Source: Lysinibacillus sp. B2A1 | GTDB taxonomy: Bacteria; Bacillota; Bacilli; Bacillales_A; Planococcaceae | Reading direction: 5' to 3' | NCBI GenBank assembly: GCA_002973635.1 | Contig: CP027224.1 | Span: forward strand, 568,501-632,500 | DNA: 64,000 nt | Shown here: positions 36,639 through 46,182 of the stretch, in pieces | How positions within the stretch are numbered: the first letter of the stretch is position 1 | How the letters are laid out: every line of letters begins with the position of its first letter | Program-made: the position numbers and the translations under genes | Notes under the pieces: model-generated | Seen by the model: the letters and a program-made list of their open reading frames with translations, nothing else | Database searches by the model: none | What the model was told of the DNA's origin: nothing

Positions 36639-38174
36639 ATGAGCAATATTTCGACAGATAATTCAACTACACTAAAGGATAAAATTTTAGCAGGTGGTTT
36701 ACCGAAATATCACGATAAAAATGCACAACAAGGAAAGCTCTTTGTAAGAGAACGACTGGAATTATTACTAGACGATGGATTACAATCAGAGGATGGTCTT
36801 TATGCGAACTGTTTAGCAGGTGATTTGCCAGCGGATGGTGTAGTAACAGGAATCGGTAAAATACATGGTCGTACTGTCTGTGTATTAGCGAATGATTCAA
36901 CAATTAAGGCAGGCTCTTGGGGTAAACGTACAGTAGAAAAAATGATTCGTATTCAAGAAACAGCTGAAAAGTTAAACTGTCCATTACTTTATTTAGTTGA
37001 TTCAGCAGGTGCTCGTATTACAGACCAATTAGAGATGTTCCCTGGACGAAGAGGTGCCGGGCGTATTTTCTATAATCAAGTAAAACTTTCTGGGAAAGTA
37101 CCACAAATATGCCTATTGTTTGGACCATCTGCAGCAGGAGGCGCTTATATTCCTGCCTTTTGCGATATCGTTGTCATGGTAGAGGGCAATGCATCCATGT
37201 ATTTAGGTTCTCCACGTATGGCAGAAATGGTTATTGGAGAAAAGGTAGACTTAGAAACAATGGGTGGTGCAAAAATGCACTGTTCGGTTTCTGGCTGTGG
37301 AGATGTACTCGTTAAAACAGAGCAGGAAGCCATTGCATATGCTAGAAAATATTTAGGCTATTTTCCAAATAACTATGCAGAACGTAGCAAGGTCGAAGAA
37401 GCAAAACCACCAGCATCATTTGATAAGTCCATTGAAGAATTAATTCCTGAAAATCAAAATGTTCCTTTCGATATGTATAAATTAATCGATCGGATTATTG
37501 ATGAAGATTCATTTTGTGAAGTTAAAAAATTATTTGCTCCCGAATTAATAACGGGGCTTGGTCGTATTAAAGGACAATCGGTTGGCATTATTGCAAACCA
37601 GCCTCGTGTAAAAGGAGGCGTATTATTCCACGATTCGGCTGATAAAGCTGCAAAATTTATTTCCCTTTGTGATGCGTTCAATATACCGCTCCTTTTCCTT
37701 GCAGATGTACCAGGTTTTATGATTGGGACGCAGGTTGAGAAGGCTGGCATTATCCGCCATGGTGCAAAGATGATTTTTGCTATGAGTGAGGCAACAGTTC
37801 CTAAGCTAACTGTCATTGTTCGTAAGGCATATGGGGCAGGGTTGTATGCAATGGCAGGCCCAGCATTTGAGCCCGATTGCTGTATTGCATTAACGAACGC
37901 CCAAATAGCCGTAATGGGACCTGAGGCAGCAGTGAACGCTGTATATGCCAATAAAATTGCAGAGCTTCCGAAAGAGGAGCAAGCAAGCTTTATTGCAGAA
38001 AAACGTAAAGAATATCAGGAGGAAATTGATGTTTATCGTTTAGCATCAGAGCTAATCATTGACGATGTGATTGCCCCGAATGATTTAAGAACGGTACTTG
38101 AATCACGTTTAGAGCTTTATATGTCAAAATACTTATTATTCTCAGAACGTAAGCATGGAGTAAATCCAGTATAA
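36639..38174 (+). CDS. yngE: acyl-CoA carboxylase carboxyltransferase subunit (YngE-like)
   Basis: 511 residues, a complete fused N- and C-domain carboxyltransferase of the propionyl/methylcrotonyl-CoA carboxylase beta type. The acyl-CoA oxyanion loops (FGPSAAGGAYIPAFCD in the N-half and KAYGAGLYAMAGPAF in the C-half) are intact. With the YngHA/HB-like subunits it forms the full carboxylase; order and partners favour methylcrotonyl-CoA. The operon ends with a terminator at 38232. Confidence 0.9.
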   Translation: MSNISTDNSTTLKDKILAGGLPKYHDKNAQQGKLFVRERLELLLDDGLQSEDGLYANCLAGDLPADGVVTGIGKIHGRTVCVLANDSTIKAGSWGKRTVEKMIRIQETAEKLNCPLLYLVDSAGARITDQLEMFPGRRGAGRIFYNQVKLSGKVPQICLLFGPSAAGGAYIPAFCDIVVMVEGNASMYLGSPRMAEMVIGEKVDLETMGGAKMHCSVSGCGDVLVKTEQEAIAYARKYLGYFPNNYAERSKVEEAKPPASFDKSIEELIPENQNVPFDMYKLIDRIIDEDSFCEVKKLFAPELITGLGRIKGQSVGIIANQPRVKGGVLFHDSADKAAKFISLCDAFNIPLLFLADVPGFMIGTQVEKAGIIRHGAKMIFAMSEATVPKLTVIVRKAYGAGLYAMAGPAFEPDCCIALTNAQIAVMGPEAAVNAVYANKIAELPKEEQASFIAEKRKEYQEEIDVYRLASELIIDDVIAPNDLRTVLESRLELYMSKYLLFSERKHGVNPV

Positions 38175-38231
38175 GAGCATTGAATGTGCTTTTCTTAATG
38201 CTGGTATGTGCGGAAATCCTATAGTTAAATT

Positions 38232-38265
38232 AAAAGGCCGGCTCAATGGTACGAGTTGGCCTTTT
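38232..38265 (+). terminator. terminator of the yng operon
   Basis: Stem AAAAGGCCGGCTC with GAGTTGGCCTTTT, 8-nt loop; the T-run is the 3' arm. Confidence 0.8.
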
Positions 38266-38374
38266 GAATTGCTTGCATATAAATATTTATAAACCTAGCT
38301 TATTATACCTCTTGCATGGGGATGGGGGGCATATTAAAATATGGGAAGAATATAAGGAAGTAGGTCGTTTAGGC

Positions 38375-38947
38375 ATGCAAAAAAATAACATTTCTAATAT
38401 GCAAGGTGATGCCAAGCTTCCATTGCCTTATCGTTCGTTGATTGATACATATTATTTTCCCCTAAAAATAATAGGATGGACAATTTTTTGTATCTATTCA
38501 TTTATTGCTTTTTATAAACTAGTCATTGATCGTCTAGTAGATGTCATCATAATTTTATGGAAGGACGAGTACACTCTCGTTGAATTAGGTCTGTTTGATT
38601 ATAGTAACTGGCGATTAACCACAAATTTTGTACCCTTTGAAACTATTCTGCGCTATATAAACTACTCTCAGTATTTTAATTTGGATATCATTATTATTAA
38701 TTTACTCGGCAATTTATTAATATTTACACCTATGGGCTTTTTGTTGCCTTTGCTGTCCAAAAAGTTTCGTAAAGCTTGGACGGTGATTTGTGCGGGTTTT
38801 TTATCAAGCTTAGCAGTAGAAACGATACAATTTATTTTTACGGTTGGTTCAGCAGATATTGATGATTTGATTTTAAATACGCTTGGCGCATGGTTTGGTT
38901 ATCTAGCCTATAAAAGTATCCTTATTAAACCTAAAAAAAAATGTTAG
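38375..38947 (+). CDS. VanZ-like membrane protein
   Basis: 190 residues with four hydrophobic segments and the VanZ core: NFVPFETILRY, NLLGNLLIFTPMGFLLPLL and the acidic TVGSADIDDLILNTLGAWFGY near the C-terminus. VanZ-like proteins are of unsure function; one member raises teicoplanin resistance. The start is uncertain: the ATG at 38375 gives the family's usual length, but AAGGAAG lies rather far upstream. Confidence 0.78.
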   Translation: MQKNNISNMQGDAKLPLPYRSLIDTYYFPLKIIGWTIFCIYSFIAFYKLVIDRLVDVIIILWKDEYTLVELGLFDYSNWRLTTNFVPFETILRYINYSQYFNLDIIIINLLGNLLIFTPMGFLLPLLSKKFRKAWTVICAGFLSSLAVETIQFIFTVGSADIDDLILNTLGAWFGYLAYKSILIKPKKKC

Positions 38948-38948
38948 A

Positions 38949-38977
38949 AACAGTCTATGCCAAAAGACTGTTTTTTT
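38949..38977 (+). terminator. terminator of the vanZ-like gene
   Basis: Stem AACAGTC/GACTGTT with a 10-nt loop followed by seven T residues. Confidence 0.8.
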
Positions 38978-39260
38978 GTATAGATTTAACACTATTTGGG
39001 AAGTGAAAAAAGTATTAAGTTTCGTAGAAAAGTTTTAATTAAAAGAAAATATAGGATTTTAAAAAGGTATTTATACCTATTAGAAGGATAAAAGATTATT
39101 TCTTTAGGAGGTTAGTAGTAATTTGTACTTGAATTTAATATAGAAAATTCCGATAATGAGTGTACAGAAACTGTTCAGGTGGTAGAGATATAGTTAATAG
39201 AGGATATTAACATATCTAATATTTAACTTGCATATTAAGTAAGAAAGCTGAGGTGATCAT
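38978..39260. other. AT-rich gap with no recognised gene
   Basis: Carries the leader of the SprA-like gene. An AGGAGG at 39106 is followed only by a seven-codon frame, so no gene is called. Confidence 0.4.
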
Positions 39261-40019
39261 ATGAAAATATCAAGTTTAATAGAACATGAAAGAATTTCGA
39301 CTTCTAATCGCAAGAAAGTATTACAGCGAAAAGAAGCAGGGGATGCTTATCGAAAAAATGCATTGTATTTTCAGCCAAAGAAAAATCCATTATTGCAAGA
39401 GCTTGAGAGTTTATTATTAGGGCAAAAGGATTTAGACCTCTTTGAGCAACAAAAAGAGGAGTCGCAGAAAGTCACGCCTCAACAACAAGCCATTTTTCAA
39501 GAGATGGAACAAACAAAAAAGAGTGTGCTGGTTCATGAACAAGCAAACAAGATGGGCAATAGTGAGGGTTTTGAATCAATTTCCTCTTCTCAACTATCGG
39601 ATGATGAAGATGTAGTTGGTATGAATCCCGAAAATACGTTACAAATTTTACAACAAGTACGTAATGCGGCATTAACTCCAGCACAGCCTTCTTCTCAAGA
39701 TTTACGTATTGCGGCCAGTGCAAATGCGCAAATTCAACAAATTCAGGCACAATTACAGGGTCAGGAATTCAATCAAAACGTAATAACTGATAACGAGCCT
39801 CCTTATTTAAATGAAGTCATTGAGGTCAAAGTGCCGGAGCGTTTTTCGAAGGAATTGATATTAGATCCATTTGCGGATACAATTTTCGGTAAGAGTTATG
39901 GGGAGGCATTCAAGGCAGGGATATTTAAACATGTTTCTGAAAAATATGCGACCCATATCCAAATGGCGAAGAATGGCTATCGACTAGGGAATGAAGCCAC
40001 TTTCTCAATGATAGCTTAA
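39261..40019 (+). CDS. SprA-related protein with a degenerate metalloprotease motif
   Basis: 252 residues. The middle ([20 protein letters not shown] then [19 protein letters not shown], about 128-168) matches the SprA-related putative metalloprotease family. In that family a preceding AHEQAHxxAGG supplies the HExxH zinc motif; here the equivalent reads [10 protein letters not shown], so the second histidine is Asn and the motif is broken. The C-terminal 60 residues are not typical. It may be a catalytically dead paralogue. GAGGTGATC precedes the ATG. Confidence 0.6.
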   Translation: MKISSLIEHERISTSNRKKVLQRKEAGDAYRKNALYFQPKKNPLLQELESLLLGQKDLDLFEQQKEESQKVTPQQQAIFQEMEQTKKSVLVHEQANKMGNSEGFESISSSQLSDDEDVVGMNPENTLQILQQVRNAALTPAQPSSQDLRIAASANAQIQQIQAQLQGQEFNQNVITDNEPPYLNEVIEVKVPERFSKELILDPFADTIFGKSYGEAFKAGIFKHVSEKYATHIQMAKNGYRLGNEATFSMIA

Positions 40020-40041
40020 TGATGCAGATGGGAGTTTTAAT

Positions 40042-40536
40042 ATGACAAAGGCAAAGCATGCTAAGACGAATGCTATACGATTGTTGGAGCAACAAAAAAT
40101 ACAATTTGAAGTAATTGAATATGAGACTGGCGATGGCCAAGTAGATGGTATTTCGGTCGCTGAAAAAATTGGCCATCCAGCTTCTCGTGTTTTTAAAACA
40201 TTAGTGGCAAAGGCAAGTACACAAAAGCTTTTTGTATTTGTTATTCCTGTTGCTCAAGAGCTTGATTTAAAAGCTGCTGCGAAAGTAGTAGGGGAGAAAA
40301 AAATTGAAATGCTCCCTGTCAAGGAGCTACTGAGCTATACGGGCTACGTCCGTGGTGGCTGCTCACCTGTGGGCATGAAGAAGCTTTATCCGACAGTCAT
40401 TGACGCATCTGCACTAGAGCAAGGTGATATTATCGTTAGTGCCGGGAAAATTGGGATGCAAATCCATGTACAATTAGATGATTTAATTGCTGTCACAAAG
40501 GCAAAGCTGGAAGCGATTACAACTACCCATGAATGA
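40042..40536 (+). CDS. ybaK: Cys-tRNA(Pro)/Cys-tRNA(Cys) deacylase YbaK/EbsC
   Basis: 164-residue trans-editing protein that hydrolyses mischarged Cys-tRNA(Pro). Typical blocks: [20 protein letters not shown] (about 36-55, with the catalytic lysine), [20 protein letters not shown] (about 101-120) and [12 protein letters not shown] near the end (here [12 protein letters not shown]). It lies 22 bases after the SprA-like gene. The stop codon is part of the 9-bp target sequence of the insertion element that follows. Confidence 0.92.
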   Translation: MTKAKHAKTNAIRLLEQQKIQFEVIEYETGDGQVDGISVAEKIGHPASRVFKTLVAKASTQKLFVFVIPVAQELDLKAAAKVVGEKKIEMLPVKELLSYTGYVRGGCSPVGMKKLYPTVIDASALEQGDIIVSAGKIGMQIHVQLDDLIAVTKAKLEAITTTHE

Positions 40537-40572
40537 AGGGAGGGCACTGAAAAAGTCCATTATTTAAATTAG

Positions 40573-40615
40573 GTAGTTGAAAGTTCGATTATATCGAACT
40601 TTCAACTGCCTTTTT
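40573..40615 (+). terminator. left-end hairpin of the IS, terminator
   Basis: A 15-bp perfect stem (AGTTGAAAGTTCGAT with its complement, 3-nt loop) followed by a T-run. It would stop transcription entering from ybaK before the transposase gene. Confidence 0.8.
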
Positions 40616-40661
40616 ACTTTATAATAATGATATTAAAAGTAAGTATGTAGGTGATATCCCG

Positions 40662-42125
40662 ATGATTTCAAACCAAGAATCTCTTCATCTTAGTCCGTTT
40701 ATGGCCATATATGACATTGTTGTACCAAAGGATAATATGCTTCGGCAAATAAATGAACTTGTTGATTTCTCTTTTATTTTGGACGAACTGAAAAACAAAT
40801 ATTGTCTTGATAATGGTCGTAATGCGGTACCTCCCATTCGCATGTTTAAATATTTACTATTAAAATCAATATTCGATTTATCCGATGTAGATGTGGTAGA
40901 ACGTTCTAAATATGATATGTCGTTTAAATATTTTTTAGATATGGCACCAGAAGACTCTGTCATTAATCCAAGTTCACTAACGAAATTCCGTAAGCTCCGT
41001 CTCCAAGATATGAGCTTATTAGATATGCTCATTGGCAAAACTGTAGAGATTGCAATAGAGAAAGAAGTCATTAAAAATAAAACAATAATCGTGGACGCCA
41101 CCCATACAAAAGCACGGTATAATCAAAAATCACCTATAGAATTTTTACAAGAGAAATCAAAAAATGTAAGAAAAGCTGTTTATCAAATCGATGAATCGAT
41201 GAAAGAGAATTTCCCACCAAAGACAAATTCTAACGAAATAAATGATGAAGTGGATTACTGTCGTCAAGTCATCGAGGTAGTTGAATCTCAACCTCAAATT
41301 GAGATGATTCCAGCTGTAAAAGAAAAACTAAATGTCCTAAAAGAAGTGGTACAAGATTATGAGGAGAAGTTAAGTTATTCGACAGATCCAGATGCACGTA
41401 TTGGACATAAATCAGCGGATTCTTCTTTCTTTGGTTTTAAAACACATATTGCAATGAGTGATGAGCGAATAATAACAGCTGCGATAGTAACTACTGGGGA
41501 GAAGAGTGATGGAAAATACCTTCAAGAATTAGTTGAAAAAAGTAAAGAAACAGGTATGACCATTGATACAGTCATTGGTGATACAGCCTATTCTGAAAAA
41601 GACAATATCCAGTATGCAAAAAAAGAAGAATTCCAACTTATATCTAAACTAAATCCACAAATCACGCAAGGTGGACGAACAAAAGAAGATGAATTTGAAT
41701 TTAATAAAGATGCTGGTATGTATGTGTGTAAAGCTGGTCACATGGCGATTCGCAAAGCACGGACAGGAAAGAAAAATCAAGGACAAAATCAAAAACATAC
41801 GTATTATTTTGACATCGAAAAATGTAAAATATGTGCTTTCCGCGAAGGTTGTTATAAAGAAGGGGCAAAAAGTAAAACATATTCAGTTTCAATCAAATCT
41901 ACTGAGCATAAGGAACAAGAAGCATTCCAAAACAGTGAAGAGTTTAAGGAGCTCGCACGTACTCGCTATAAAATAGAGGCGAAAAATAGTGAATTAAAAA
42001 ATAGACATGGGTATGACACGGCAATAGCTTCGGGTTTATTTGGTATGGAAATACAAGGTGCAACCGCCATCTTCGCTGTAAATTTGAAACGAATCATTAC
42101 ACTTTTAAAAGAAAAAAATAGTTAA
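40662..42125 (+). CDS. IS1182 family transposase
   Basis: 487-residue DDE transposase. The N-terminal helical domain (PPIRMFKYLLLKSIFDLSDV) is followed by the catalytic core with Asp in IIVDATHTKARYNQ (about 144), Asp in DTVIGDTAYSEKDN (about 306) and Glu in RYKIEAKNSELKNRHGYD (about 436-453). A cysteine cluster (CKAGH, CKICAFREGC) lies before the last block, typical of this family. Full length with no stops. Confidence 0.93.
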   Translation: MISNQESLHLSPFMAIYDIVVPKDNMLRQINELVDFSFILDELKNKYCLDNGRNAVPPIRMFKYLLLKSIFDLSDVDVVERSKYDMSFKYFLDMAPEDSVINPSSLTKFRKLRLQDMSLLDMLIGKTVEIAIEKEVIKNKTIIVDATHTKARYNQKSPIEFLQEKSKNVRKAVYQIDESMKENFPPKTNSNEINDEVDYCRQVIEVVESQPQIEMIPAVKEKLNVLKEVVQDYEEKLSYSTDPDARIGHKSADSSFFGFKTHIAMSDERIITAAIVTTGEKSDGKYLQELVEKSKETGMTIDTVIGDTAYSEKDNIQYAKKEEFQLISKLNPQITQGGRTKEDEFEFNKDAGMYVCKAGHMAIRKARTGKKNQGQNQKHTYYFDIEKCKICAFREGCYKEGAKSKTYSVSIKSTEHKEQEAFQNSEEFKELARTRYKIEAKNSELKNRHGYDTAIASGLFGMEIQGATAIFAVNLKRIITLLKEKNS

Positions 42126-42135
42126 TGGAGAATAA

Positions 42136-42182
42136 AAAAGACAACTTCTTGTTCGAAATGAAACAAGAAGTTGTCTTTTTTA
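42136..42182. terminator. right-end hairpin of the IS, terminator
   Basis: Stem AAAAGACAACTTCTTGTT with its complement, followed by a T-run, just after the transposase stop; an A-run on the other side makes it bidirectional. Confidence 0.85.
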
Positions 42183-42310
42183 AAGTTAAACTCTTTCCAC
42201 AATAAAAAAACTGTATGTTTTTCAGTGCCCTCGAATGAAGGCTGGGTAGTTTTTTATTTGGATTTTTACTCGGATAACGAGGAAAACAGTTTAGGTAGGG
42301 AAGCAACATG

Positions 42311-42890
42311 TTCAGCTAGCGAAGAGAATCGCTCAAATAGAGAGGAAATCCGCTCAGTTAGCTAAGAGGACTGCTCAGGTAGAGAAGAATTCCGCTCGGT
42401 CAGTGAAGAGATCTACTCAGGTAGGGGAACAATTCGCTCGGCTGACCAAGAGACCCGCTCAGGTGAGAAGCAATCCGCTCAGGTGAGAAGCAATCCGCTC
42501 AGCTAGCAAGGAAAACCGCTCGGTCAGCGAGTAGAACTGCTCAGGAAGCCAAAAAATTCGCTTGGCTAATGAAGAGACCGCTTAGGTGAAGAAGCAATCC
42601 GCTTGGCTTGCGAGTAGAACCGCTCAGTTGAAGAAGAAATCTGCTCGGTTAGCAAGGAAACCGCTCAGAAAAAGAGAAGCAATCCGCTCGGCTAGCGAAG
42701 AGAACCGCTCAGGAAGAGAAGCAATCCGCTCGGGTAGCAAGGAGAGCCGCTCAGGTAGAGATGAAAATCGCTCGGCTAACGAAGAGAACTGCTCAGGTAT
42801 ATAAACAAATCGCTCGGTCAGCAAAGGAAACCGCTCAGGAAGCTAAAGAATTCGCTCGGCCAGCAAGGAGAACCACTCAGGTAACCAAAA
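42311..42890. repeat. 21-bp phased repeat array (GCTCRG core), about 28 units
   Basis: GCTCAG or GCTCGG (rarely GCTTGG) recurs about every 21 bp, with a few shorter units. From about 42625 on, CAG and CGG units alternate strictly, giving a 42-bp higher-order unit; the spacers alternate too (AGAAGCAATCC-type and AGCGAAGAGAACC-type). Open frames on both strands encode only low-complexity peptides. The array fills the 860-base gap between the insertion sequence and the YczE-like gene, and matches arrays at 8.1 and 60.5 kb. Confidence 0.8.
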
Positions 42891-42985
42891 CTTTTTTATA
42901 AGAAAAGGCAAGACACATCCCCTCGTTTTAGCTAGAAACTATGGTACAGTTAGAGCAATATCATACATAGAGAGAGGGATATGAA

Positions 42986-43621
42986 ATGCGAAAAATTATG
43001 GGGTGGCGTTGGGCGTTTTTTATAGGTGGCTTAATCATTATGTCCCTTGGAATTACTATGTCTATTAAGGGCAAGATTGTAGGAACCAGCCCTTGGGACG
43101 TATTGCATGTGGGTTTATTCCAAAACTTTGGTTTATCGATTGGGACGTGGTCTATTTTAACAGGGCTTTTTATTGTTGTTTCCACCTCAATTGTTTTACG
43201 ACAATGGCCAAAGATAGGAACTTGGCTCAATATGCTACTAATCGGATCATTTATAGATGTTTTTAATTGGCTATTGCCAACAACGAATATATATGGCTTA
43301 CAGGTTACTTATTTTGTGATAGGTTTATTTGTTTTAAGTTTTGGCTGTGGCATGTACATTGCACCCAATATGGGAGCGGGTTCACGTGATACATTGATGA
43401 TGATTCTGGTTGAGAAATTTGGTGGGACAATTAAAACGGCGAGAATGGGCATTGAGGTGCTAGTAACAATTTTCGGCTGGTTGCTAGGAGGTCCTGTCGG
43501 TGTTGGGACAGTGGTCATTGCTTTAACATCGGGCTATATTGTGCAATACTCATTACCTTATTGCCAGAAGATCTTAATGAAGTGTATTGGCAATGTAGAG
43601 GATATGAAGCCGTTCTATTAA
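42986..43621 (+). CDS. YczE/YyaS/YitT-family membrane protein
   Basis: 211 residues with five or six hydrophobic segments. Conserved blocks GTSPWDVLHVGL (about 32-43) and APNMGAGSRDTLMMIL (about 127-142) and the GWLLGGPVGVGTVVIALTSG segment are typical of YczE-like membrane proteins. Function unknown; in B. subtilis a member affects surfactin production. AGAGAGGGATATGA precedes the ATG, and a terminator follows. Confidence 0.8.
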   Translation: MRKIMGWRWAFFIGGLIIMSLGITMSIKGKIVGTSPWDVLHVGLFQNFGLSIGTWSILTGLFIVVSTSIVLRQWPKIGTWLNMLLIGSFIDVFNWLLPTTNIYGLQVTYFVIGLFVLSFGCGMYIAPNMGAGSRDTLMMILVEKFGGTIKTARMGIEVLVTIFGWLLGGPVGVGTVVIALTSGYIVQYSLPYCQKILMKCIGNVEDMKPFY

Positions 43622-43625
43622 ATAG

Positions 43626-43672
43626 GAAGCTACTTTTACCTTAAAGGATAGAAGTAGCTTCTCATTTTTTTT
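43626..43672 (+). terminator. terminator of the yczE-like gene
   Basis: Stem GAAGCTACTT with AAGTAGCTTC and an 18-nt inner imperfect part, followed by eight T residues. Confidence 0.8.
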
Positions 43673-43719
43673 GCTGTTGTTTCATATAATGCAGGGCATA
43701 AGATAAAGGAGGAGCGGTA

Positions 43720-44796
43720 TTGAACGGAAATGTGACCTATTATTTTGGACACGCATTGACAGGACAAGGAATTAAGCAATTATATAAGGAAATGATGGAT
43801 GAGGCGGAATTGGTTTATCTTTTGCAAGGTGCTCCAACGATGAAGGGGTCGGAGCTTTTAAAAGAGCTTGGTTATTTTTACGTTAAGCAGGGCTTTGCGG
43901 TAGAGTGGTTTAAACACGCGCTGTTAGAGGATGTTGTGGAGGCAGTATTTGTTCGAGGATGTAATCGACTCTATATTTGGTCTTCTGAATGGGGCATTGA
44001 ACCGACTTTCCTTGGAACAAAGCATCATGTACTATCATTTTATGATTGTTTAGAGGACCTTCAACTTGAAAAAGTAGGCGAACAGCTTGCTGAGGCAATG
44101 AAGGAACGTGAGTTATGGCGAGATAAATGTATAGCTAAGCTAAGTAAAGCTATTAAGATTCATGATGATTGGGAGATTGCGACACAGAGCTGTATGAATT
44201 GGCAAGCATTAAATGATCAAGTGGAAATGTTAAAAACAAACGTGTTTCAATCCATCGTTTTAAATAAATCTGGCATTCGCACACACCGCTTACTGGGAAC
44301 ATTAACACCAAGAGGCGCTGAAAATACAGTAGAGAGTATTACCAAAAATTTAGCTCGTCGATTAATGATAAAAGGTAAGCCGGGAACAGGTAAATCCTCC
44401 TTAATGAAGGACTTAGCAGATGAAGCCAATAAGAGAGGGCTAGATGCACAAATTATTTGGTGTGGTTTGGATGCAGGCTCTGTTGATATGGTCATTATCC
44501 CAGAATTAAATTTCTGCATATTTGATAGTACAGAGCCACATGTTTTTGATCCACAGGATGGCAGACTGGGGGATGAAATATTTGATATAGGAAAACATTG
44601 TGCATTATCTCAGGATGCAGAAGCTCTAATCGAAGATATCCAGGCAAAGTATAAAGAGGCCATGCAGGATGCGATGGGCTACTCCAAACGATATGCGGAA
44701 GCAGAGTATACAGTACGTCGATTATTAGACCATTGTCTATCTGCTTCACTTTGGCGAGAAAAAACTGCTCCACTTTTCGAAAGACTAACAAAGTAA
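43720..44796 (+). CDS. P-loop ATPase of the PRK06851 type
   Basis: 358-residue soluble protein. A first half without an obvious Walker A (YYFGHALTGQGIKQLY, LLQGAPTMKGSELLKELGYF, as in a degenerate P-loop) is followed by a second nucleotide-binding half with a true Walker A, GKPGTGKSS (about 218-226), and FCIFDSTEPHVFDP. This two-half layout matches a family of uncharacterised Firmicute ATPases (PRK06851). TTG start with AGGAGCGG upstream. Possible role unknown. Confidence 0.75.
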   Translation: MNGNVTYYFGHALTGQGIKQLYKEMMDEAELVYLLQGAPTMKGSELLKELGYFYVKQGFAVEWFKHALLEDVVEAVFVRGCNRLYIWSSEWGIEPTFLGTKHHVLSFYDCLEDLQLEKVGEQLAEAMKERELWRDKCIAKLSKAIKIHDDWEIATQSCMNWQALNDQVEMLKTNVFQSIVLNKSGIRTHRLLGTLTPRGAENTVESITKNLARRLMIKGKPGTGKSSLMKDLADEANKRGLDAQIIWCGLDAGSVDMVIIPELNFCIFDSTEPHVFDPQDGRLGDEIFDIGKHCALSQDAEALIEDIQAKYKEAMQDAMGYSKRYAEAEYTVRRLLDHCLSASLWREKTAPLFERLTK

Positions 44797-44863
44797 TTTT
44801 TCAAATGGCATGCTTGTGCTACACTAGGAGCTAGAACAGTTTTCCTAGGAAAGGATGATACGC

Positions 44864-46054
44864 TTGTCAAAAGTATTAAATGCATTTTTAGATGAAAACC
44901 TACAAGACTTAAGAGACCAAGGCTTATACAACGAGATTGATCCAGTAGAGGGAGCTAATGGACCTGTTATTCAGGTGCGCGGCAAAGAACTTATTAACTT
45001 ATCCTCAAACAACTACCTTGGCTTAGCAACAAATGAAGAATTGAAGCGTATTGCCAAAGAGACTATTGATAAATATGGTGTTGGAGCAGGTGCTGTTCGT
45101 ACTATAAATGGTACGCTTGATTTACATGTTAAATTGGAGGAAAAGCTTGCAGAATTTAAAGGAACTGAAGCAGCTATTTCCTATCAATCAGGCTTTAACT
45201 GTAATATGGCAGCGATTTCAGCTGTAATGGATAAAAATGATGCGATTCTTTCGGATCAATTGAATCATGCTTCTATTATTGATGGTTGTCGTTTATCAAA
45301 GGCGAAAATCATTGCGTTTAATCACTCTGATATGGATGATTTACGTGCGAAGGCAAAAGCTGCGAAAGAATCTGGATTATACAATAAAGTTATGGTCATT
45401 ACTGATGGTGTTTTCTCCATGGATGGTGATATTGCTAAATTACCGGAAATTGTTGAGATTGCAAAGGAATTTGATTTAATTACGTATGTGGATGATGCTC
45501 ATGGCTCAGGTGTAACAGGTAAAGGAAAGGGTACAGTGAAGCATTTCGGTTTAGAAAAAGAAATCGACTTCCAAATTGGTACACTTTCTAAAGCAATTGG
45601 CGTTGTTGGTGGATATGTCGCTGGTAAGAAAAATTTAATTGACTGGCTAAAGGTACGCTCACGTCCATTTTTATTCTCAACAGCATTACCTCCTGGAGAT
45701 GTTGCAGCAATTACGGCTGCAGTTCAAATGTTAATCGACTCCACTGAGCTTCATGATAAACTTTGGGAAAATGGCGATTATTTAAAAGCAAGACTGGCTA
45801 AGTTAGGCTTTAATATTGGTGAATCCGAAACACCAATAACGCCATGTATTATTGGTGATGAAAAGCTCACGCAGGAGTTTTCTCGACGCTTATTTGAAGA
45901 GGGAGTTTATGCGAAATCAATCGTTTTCCCGACGGTTGCAAAGGGCACAGGTCGTGTTCGTAATATGCCTACTGCGGCTCATACAAAAGAAATGCTAGAT
46001 GATGCACTTGCAATTTATGAAAAAGTAGGTCGCGAACTAGGCGTTATTCAATAA
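44864..46054 (+). CDS. kbl: glycine C-acetyltransferase (2-amino-3-ketobutyrate CoA ligase)
   Basis: 396-residue PLP enzyme of the alpha-oxoamine synthase family that converts 2-amino-3-oxobutyrate and CoA to glycine and acetyl-CoA in threonine breakdown. The NYLGLATN start block, [27 protein letters not shown] and the PLP lysine in [13 protein letters not shown] (about 242) are present. TTG at 44864 is preferred: AAAGGA lies 8 bases upstream, and an upstream ATG at 44855 overlaps the site. The usual partner tdh is not in the window. Confidence 0.88.
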   Translation: MSKVLNAFLDENLQDLRDQGLYNEIDPVEGANGPVIQVRGKELINLSSNNYLGLATNEELKRIAKETIDKYGVGAGAVRTINGTLDLHVKLEEKLAEFKGTEAAISYQSGFNCNMAAISAVMDKNDAILSDQLNHASIIDGCRLSKAKIIAFNHSDMDDLRAKAKAAKESGLYNKVMVITDGVFSMDGDIAKLPEIVEIAKEFDLITYVDDAHGSGVTGKGKGTVKHFGLEKEIDFQIGTLSKAIGVVGGYVAGKKNLIDWLKVRSRPFLFSTALPPGDVAAITAAVQMLIDSTELHDKLWENGDYLKARLAKLGFNIGESETPITPCIIGDEKLTQEFSRRLFEEGVYAKSIVFPTVAKGTGRVRNMPTAAHTKEMLDDALAIYEKVGRELGVIQ

Positions 46055-46088
46055 AAAAGGGTTGCCTCTTCGTGAGGTACCCTTTTTT
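46053..46088 (+). terminator. terminator of kbl
   Basis: Stem AAAAGGGTTGCCTC with GTGAGGTACCCTTTT (one bulge), ending in a T-run. Confidence 0.85.
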
Positions 46089-46182
46089 ATGTTTAGATGG
46101 ATAAAACACTCAAAGTGACAGATAGCTAGATTGAATCAACATATTAGAACGCTCGAAATGGATGAAATAGGTTAAAAAAGCT

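Larger units (their letters stand above)
40540..42232 (+). mobile_element. intact IS1182-family insertion sequence, 1693 bp
   Basis: Bounded by a perfect 15-bp inverted repeat (GAGGGCACTGAAAAA, 40540-40554, and its complement at 42218-42232) and flanked by an exact 9-bp direct repeat, GAATGAAGG (40531-40539 and 42233-42241). A single transposase gene fills it, with hairpin terminators inside each end. Perfect ends, intact gene and intact target duplication point to a recent insertion. Confidence 0.9.
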
